From: CAZRDB01 sp964598695
GTDB lineage: Bacteria; Armatimonadota; Zipacnadia; UBA1398
Direction: 5' to 3'
Length of the DNA stretch: 8,870 nt
NCBI GenBank assembly: GCA_964598695.1
Contig: CAZRDB010000199.1
Location: 1 to 8,870 of the forward strand
Every line of letters begins with the position of its first letter. Position 1 is the stretch's first letter. Shown piece by piece: positions 6,257-8,870 of the stretch. The notes beneath the pieces were generated by a model. That model was not told the origin of the DNA. It was given only the letters and a program-made list of their open reading frames with translations, and did not search any database. The position numbers and the translations under genes are program-made.

Positions 6257-7344
6257 GGCTCGCCCGCCCCGACCCGCTCGGCGATCCGGCGGTGGGGCCG
6301 TGGCATGGGGAGCGCGAGCAGCTCCTCCGGGGTCGCCCAGCGCAGCTCCCGGTGGAACCGCGGACGCGCGCGGCCCCGCACCGTGCAGCGCCACGGACGC
6401 AGCTCGACGGTCCGCTCCATCAGCCCGTGGCGGATCGCGTCCGCCTCCGTCGCGCCCTGGAGCTGCAAGCCACACTGCTCCTCGAGAAGCCGCGCGAGCG
6501 CGTGGGAGTCCGACGGGTCCTCGGTCCCCGCCCACGGGAACTCCCACATCCCCGTCCACAGGCCCCCCTCCGCCCTGCAGCCCACGAGGTACCGCCCCCG
6601 GCGCCGACAGACCGCCGCCACCGTCGACTGCACCGCGCGGGCGACGCGTGCGCGCCTCGGAGGGATCGCCGCCGCGGTACCCTCGGCGAAGGCGAGGCAC
6701 GCTCCCGAGACGGGGCAGACCTCGCACCGCGGTGCTCCCGGCGTGCAGACGAGCGCGCCCAGCTCCATGAGAGCCTGGTTGAGTTCACCCGGGTCGCGTC
6801 GGGGCAGGAGATCCGTCGCGAGAGCGACCAGTCGCCGCTTCGTCCGCGTGCTCCGCAAGTTGCCCGTGATGGCGGCCAGCCTCGCCAACACCCGCTCTGC
6901 GTTGGCGTCGATGGCCGGCAGGCGGACGCCGTACGCGATGCTCAGCACCGCGCCCATCGTGTAGGCCCCGACGCCGGGCACGCGACGCGCCGCGTCCGGG
7001 TCGCGGGGGAAGAGCCCACCGTGTCGCTCGACCACCCACCGCGCGCCGCGCTGGAGGTTGCGGGCACGCGCGTAGTAGCCGAGGCCTTGCCAGAGCCGTA
7101 GTACCTCCTCCTCCGATGCCGAAGCGAGAGCGTCGGGGGTCGGGAACGCCGCGAGGAAGCGCTCGTAGTAGGGGGCCACGACCGAGACGCGCGTCTGCTG
7201 GAGCATGACCTCCGAGACCCAGATCCGGTACGGGTCGCGGGTGCGGCGCCAGGGCAGGTCCCGCCGGGTCCGCCGGTACCAGAACAACAGGGAGCGAGTG
7301 ATCCTCGCCCGGGCCGCGAAGGCAGTGCCGTCACTCACCGGCAT
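6247..7344 (-). CDS. mutY: A/G-specific adenine glycosylase MutY
   Basis: A 365-residue base-excision repair enzyme that removes adenine mispaired with 8-oxoguanine. The N-terminal HhH-GPD domain has VSEVMLQQT with catalytic Glu45, the helix-hairpin-helix VPGVGAYTMGA (122-132) and catalytic Asp146 in AIDANAERV. The [4Fe-4S] loop is complete: Cys200, Cys207, Cys210, Cys216 (C-X6-C-X2-C-X5-C). A Nudix-like C-terminal domain follows (about 235-355, LWTGMWEFPWAG at 262-273), but the usual FSH-type stretch is replaced by GLMERTV (307-313). The start at 7344 overlaps the end of the upstream kinase gene by 14 nt and has only a weak purine stretch before it, which fits translational coupling. Its stop (6247-6249) overlaps the secreted glycosidase gene on the other strand by 10 bp. 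Identity is secure; the altered C-terminal motif leaves mismatch discrimination uncertain. Confidence 0.96.
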   Translation of the reverse strand: MPVSDGTAFAARARITRSLLFWYRRTRRDLPWRRTRDPYRIWVSEVMLQQTRVSVVAPYYERFLAAFPTPDALASASEEEVLRLWQGLGYYARARNLQRGARWVVERHGGLFPRDPDAARRVPGVGAYTMGAVLSIAYGVRLPAIDANAERVLARLAAITGNLRSTRTKRRLVALATDLLPRRDPGELNQALMELGALVCTPGAPRCEVCPVSGACLAFAEGTAAAIPPRRARVARAVQSTVAAVCRRRGRYLVGCRAEGGLWTGMWEFPWAGTEDPSDSHALARLLEEQCGLQLQGATEADAIRHGLMERTVELRPWRCTVRGRARPRFHRELRWATPEELLALPMPRPHRRIAERVGAGEPHS

Positions 7345-8719
7345 CGGGGGCGAGCCCCATCCCGACCGCCGCCGCGAGCGCGGCTCCCGCGCCAGCCTCC
7401 TCCTCCCACGGGCACAGGTCGACTGGCGCCTCGAGTTCCGCCTCCAGGATGTCCAGGAGGATCAGGTTCCAGCGCGAGGCGTTGCCGGCCGCGATGACCT
7501 GTCGTGGCGCCCGCGCGCCGGCGCGCCGCCACATGGCGCCCAACTCGCGCGCGATGCCCTCGAGCGTTGCGCGCGCGAGGTTCGCCGGGGTCAGGTTGCT
7601 CTCGGTGATGCCCGTGATGGAGCCTCGCACCTCCGGGTTCTCGCGGCACCCGGCGAAGCGCGGGTCCACGCGCAGGCCGCCGGCCCCGCGCGGCGCGCGC
7701 GAGGCCAGCTCTCCCAACCGCTGGTACACCTCCGCGTGCGTGAGATCGAGCCCGCCGATCTCGGCGATGGCCTGCTGCAGGAACTGCCGCAGGTAGGCGT
7801 AGGCCCAGCCGCCACAGAGGCTCGCGCCCACGAGCAGGTAGCCGCCGAAGGGCATGGGGCGTGTCTCGAAGCCCTCGACGCGCGCGAACTCCGCGATCGG
7901 GATGCAGACCTGAGCCCCTGTCCCGAGGTTCGCGACGCCCCGATCGTCGCGCCCGCCGAGCGCCGCGTAGGCCGCCGCCTGGTTATCGCCGACCGGGCTG
8001 CAGACCATCGCCGAGCGCGGCAGGCCGAGCGCTCGAGCCGTGCCCGGCAGCACCTCGGCAAGCGGCGCGGCACAGGACCGCACGATGGGCAGCGCGGCCT
8101 CGCTCACCCCAAGGGCGGCGAGTGCGTCGCGTGCCCAGCCCCCCTCCCGGCTCTCGTAGACGCCCCAGCTCGCGGCGTGCGTGGGCTCCGTCGCGATGAC
8201 GCCTGTCAGCTCGGCGGCGATGTAGTCGGCCAACGAGAGAGCCAGGCGTCCCTCGCGCAGCTCACCCGCGGCGGCAAGCCAGGCCAGCGTCACTCCGCCA
8301 TAGCCCGAGTGGAGTCGGCAGCCCGTGCGCTCGCACAGCTCGGGCGAAGTCTGCTCCAGTGCCCAGGCGAGGCTCCCCGGGCCCTCACCCGCTTCCGTGC
8401 GCCGGTCGCGCCACGTGATCAGGTTCGTGCAGGGCTCCAGGTCCGCCGTCACGAGCAGCACGCCGTGCATCTGGCCCGTGATGCCGATCCCCACCACATC
8501 GGACCGGTCGACAACCGGGCTGCTGAGCAGATCGAACACGAGCTGCCAGCACGCATCGCGGATCGCCCTCGGCGACTGCTCATGCCGGCCCTCCGGCAGC
8601 CCGGCGACGGGCTCGGGTGCGGGGCAACTGCGAGCGGAGAGCAGTTCGCGCCGGCTCGTCTCGAGGGCGACCGCGCAGAGCTTGGAGGTGCCGAGGTCCA
8701 GGCCGAGCACTACGGGCAT
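7331..8719 (-). CDS. FGGY-family carbohydrate kinase, sedoheptulokinase-like
   Basis: A 462-residue cytoplasmic sugar kinase. The N-terminal ATPase fold begins GLDLGTS with Asp8 (phosphate-1 loop); GITGQMHGV (78-87), NLITWRDRR (99-107) and the likely catalytic base Asp245 in VGDNQ mark the FGGY family; AAGNASRWN (410-418) takes the adenosine-motif position, with its first glycines replaced by alanines. Several stretches recall human sedoheptulokinase (SHPK) more than XylB: HAASWGVY, the NLGTGAQV region, VGASLCGGW, and SITGITESNLTP where SHPK has a similar serine-rich turn. From the family, the product would make a ketose phosphate such as sedoheptulose 7-phosphate for the pentose phosphate pathway. 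Xylulokinase or another ketose kinase is the alternative; substrate cannot be fixed from sequence. It is the first gene of a two-gene unit with mutY, with GAGGA 11 nt before its ATG, and is transcribed divergently from the gene at 8851. Confidence 0.9.
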   Translation of the reverse strand: MPVVLGLDLGTSKLCAVALETSRRELLSARSCPAPEPVAGLPEGRHEQSPRAIRDACWQLVFDLLSSPVVDRSDVVGIGITGQMHGVLLVTADLEPCTNLITWRDRRTEAGEGPGSLAWALEQTSPELCERTGCRLHSGYGGVTLAWLAAAGELREGRLALSLADYIAAELTGVIATEPTHAASWGVYESREGGWARDALAALGVSEAALPIVRSCAAPLAEVLPGTARALGLPRSAMVCSPVGDNQAAAYAALGGRDDRGVANLGTGAQVCIPIAEFARVEGFETRPMPFGGYLLVGASLCGGWAYAYLRQFLQQAIAEIGGLDLTHAEVYQRLGELASRAPRGAGGLRVDPRFAGCRENPEVRGSITGITESNLTPANLARATLEGIARELGAMWRRAGARAPRQVIAAGNASRWNLILLDILEAELEAPVDLCPWEEEAGAGAALAAAVGMGLAPDAGE

Positions 8720-8730
8720 CGGAGCTCATC

Positions 8731-8735
8731 TCCTC
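8731..8735 (-). promoter_or_regulatory. Ribosome binding site of the FGGY kinase gene
   Basis: On the minus strand GAGGA precedes the ATG (8719-8717) by 11 nt. A closer ATG at 8729-8727 is out of frame with the kinase, so the start at 8719, directly before the conserved GLDLGTS segment, is preferred. Confidence 0.6.
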
Positions 8736-8837
8736 ACGGCCCTATTCGCCGCGACGCCGACGAATCCCCCGTCCGGCCATCGCGCGGGAGGGTACGGTCC
8801 CCCTAGCCGGAATAGGTACGTGTTCGACCACCACACC

Positions 8838-8843
8838 AGGAGG
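8838..8843 (+). promoter_or_regulatory. Ribosome binding site of the gene starting at 8851
   Basis: AGGAGG, a full Shine-Dalgarno match, lies 7 nt before ATG 8851. It is the strongest site in the window and the main reason for calling the truncated gene that follows. Confidence 0.75.
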
Positions 8844-8850
8844 ACGCCCT

Positions 8851-8870
8851 ATGATCTCGCGTTCCGAGCT
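8851..8870 (+). CDS. Start of an unidentified gene, cut by the window edge
   Basis: Only six full codons and part of a seventh are present (MISRSE, then Leu by its first two bases). An ideal ribosome binding site and the 131-nt divergent region support a real start. Too little is present to name a product. From its position opposite a sugar kinase it could be a regulator or a catabolic enzyme, but this is a guess. Confidence 0.65.

Larger units (their letters stand above)
8720..8850. promoter_or_regulatory. Divergent promoter/operator region between the kinase and the gene at 8851
   Basis: These 131 nt separate two divergent starts and must hold both promoters. GAATAGG occurs on the plus strand at 8810-8816 and on the minus strand at 8747-8741, each reading toward its gene (34 and 21 nt before the ATG). 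GGTACG is also directly repeated at 8791-8796 and 8815-8820. No convincing sigma-70 -35 box is visible. The boxes could be operator half-sites or core promoter elements; which, the sequence does not say. Confidence 0.45.

Noticed and set aside
4343..6727. 794-codon minus-strand open frame across the secreted glycosidase and into mutY
   Set aside because: Antisense shadow of GC-rich genes: no recognisable motif, compositionally odd, and fully overlapped by well-supported genes.
7205..8806. 533-codon plus-strand open frame opposite mutY and the kinase
   Set aside because: Low-complexity Arg/Ala/Glu-rich translation opposite two clear genes; it also runs through the divergent promoter region. 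Shadow frame.
1..8870. CRISPR array, tRNA, rRNA, insertion sequence, phage or defence genes
   Set aside because: No spaced direct repeats, clover-leaf sequences, transposase motifs or terminal inverted repeats were seen; nearly all of the window is explained by ordinary metabolic, signalling and repair genes.

Overview
The window is GC-rich (roughly 70 % by eye, with G or C at most third codon positions), densely coding bacterial DNA. The gene set is a PAS-linked RsbU/SpoIIE-type phosphatase, a LacZ-type beta-galactosidase, a secreted clan GH-A-like glycosidase with accessory modules, MutY, and an FGGY kinase of sedoheptulokinase type. This suggests a free-living, polysaccharide- or glycoside-using bacterium of an environmental phylum such as Armatimonadota, Planctomycetota or a relative. 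That placement is inference from gene content and style; there is no rRNA or other phylogenetic marker here.

Left part, plus strand: positions 1-1152 hold the 3' part of a signalling phosphatase (PAS, coiled coil, PPM/SpoIIE domain) that runs in from the left edge. A 116-nt gap follows, containing a perfect GC-rich hairpin and a second small palindrome. Then comes a full-length cytoplasmic GH2 beta-galactosidase (1269-4421). After 44 nt holding another hairpin and a strong ribosome binding site, a secreted three-module glycosidase-like protein follows (4466-6256). The beta-galactosidase and the secreted protein probably share a transcript and suggest a two-compartment saccharide pathway. No transporter lies between them.

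Right part, minus strand: an FGGY-family kinase resembling sedoheptulokinase (8719-7331) overlaps the start of mutY (7344-6247) by 14 nt, so the two look co-transcribed and possibly translationally coupled. The mutY stop overlaps the stop of the secreted glycosidase convergently by 10 bp, leaving no room for an intergenic terminator. Positions 8720-8850 form a divergent promoter region between the kinase and a plus-strand gene that begins at 8851 with an excellent ribosome binding site; only its first seven codons are inside the window.

I found no mobile element, CRISPR array, tRNA or rRNA, and no clear candidate for an entirely new system. The most unusual points are the MutY C-terminal domain lacking the usual FSH-type 8-oxoguanine-reading motif, the secreted glycosidase family with no function I can name, the kinase-mutY coupling, and the mirrored GAATAGG boxes in the divergent promoter region.
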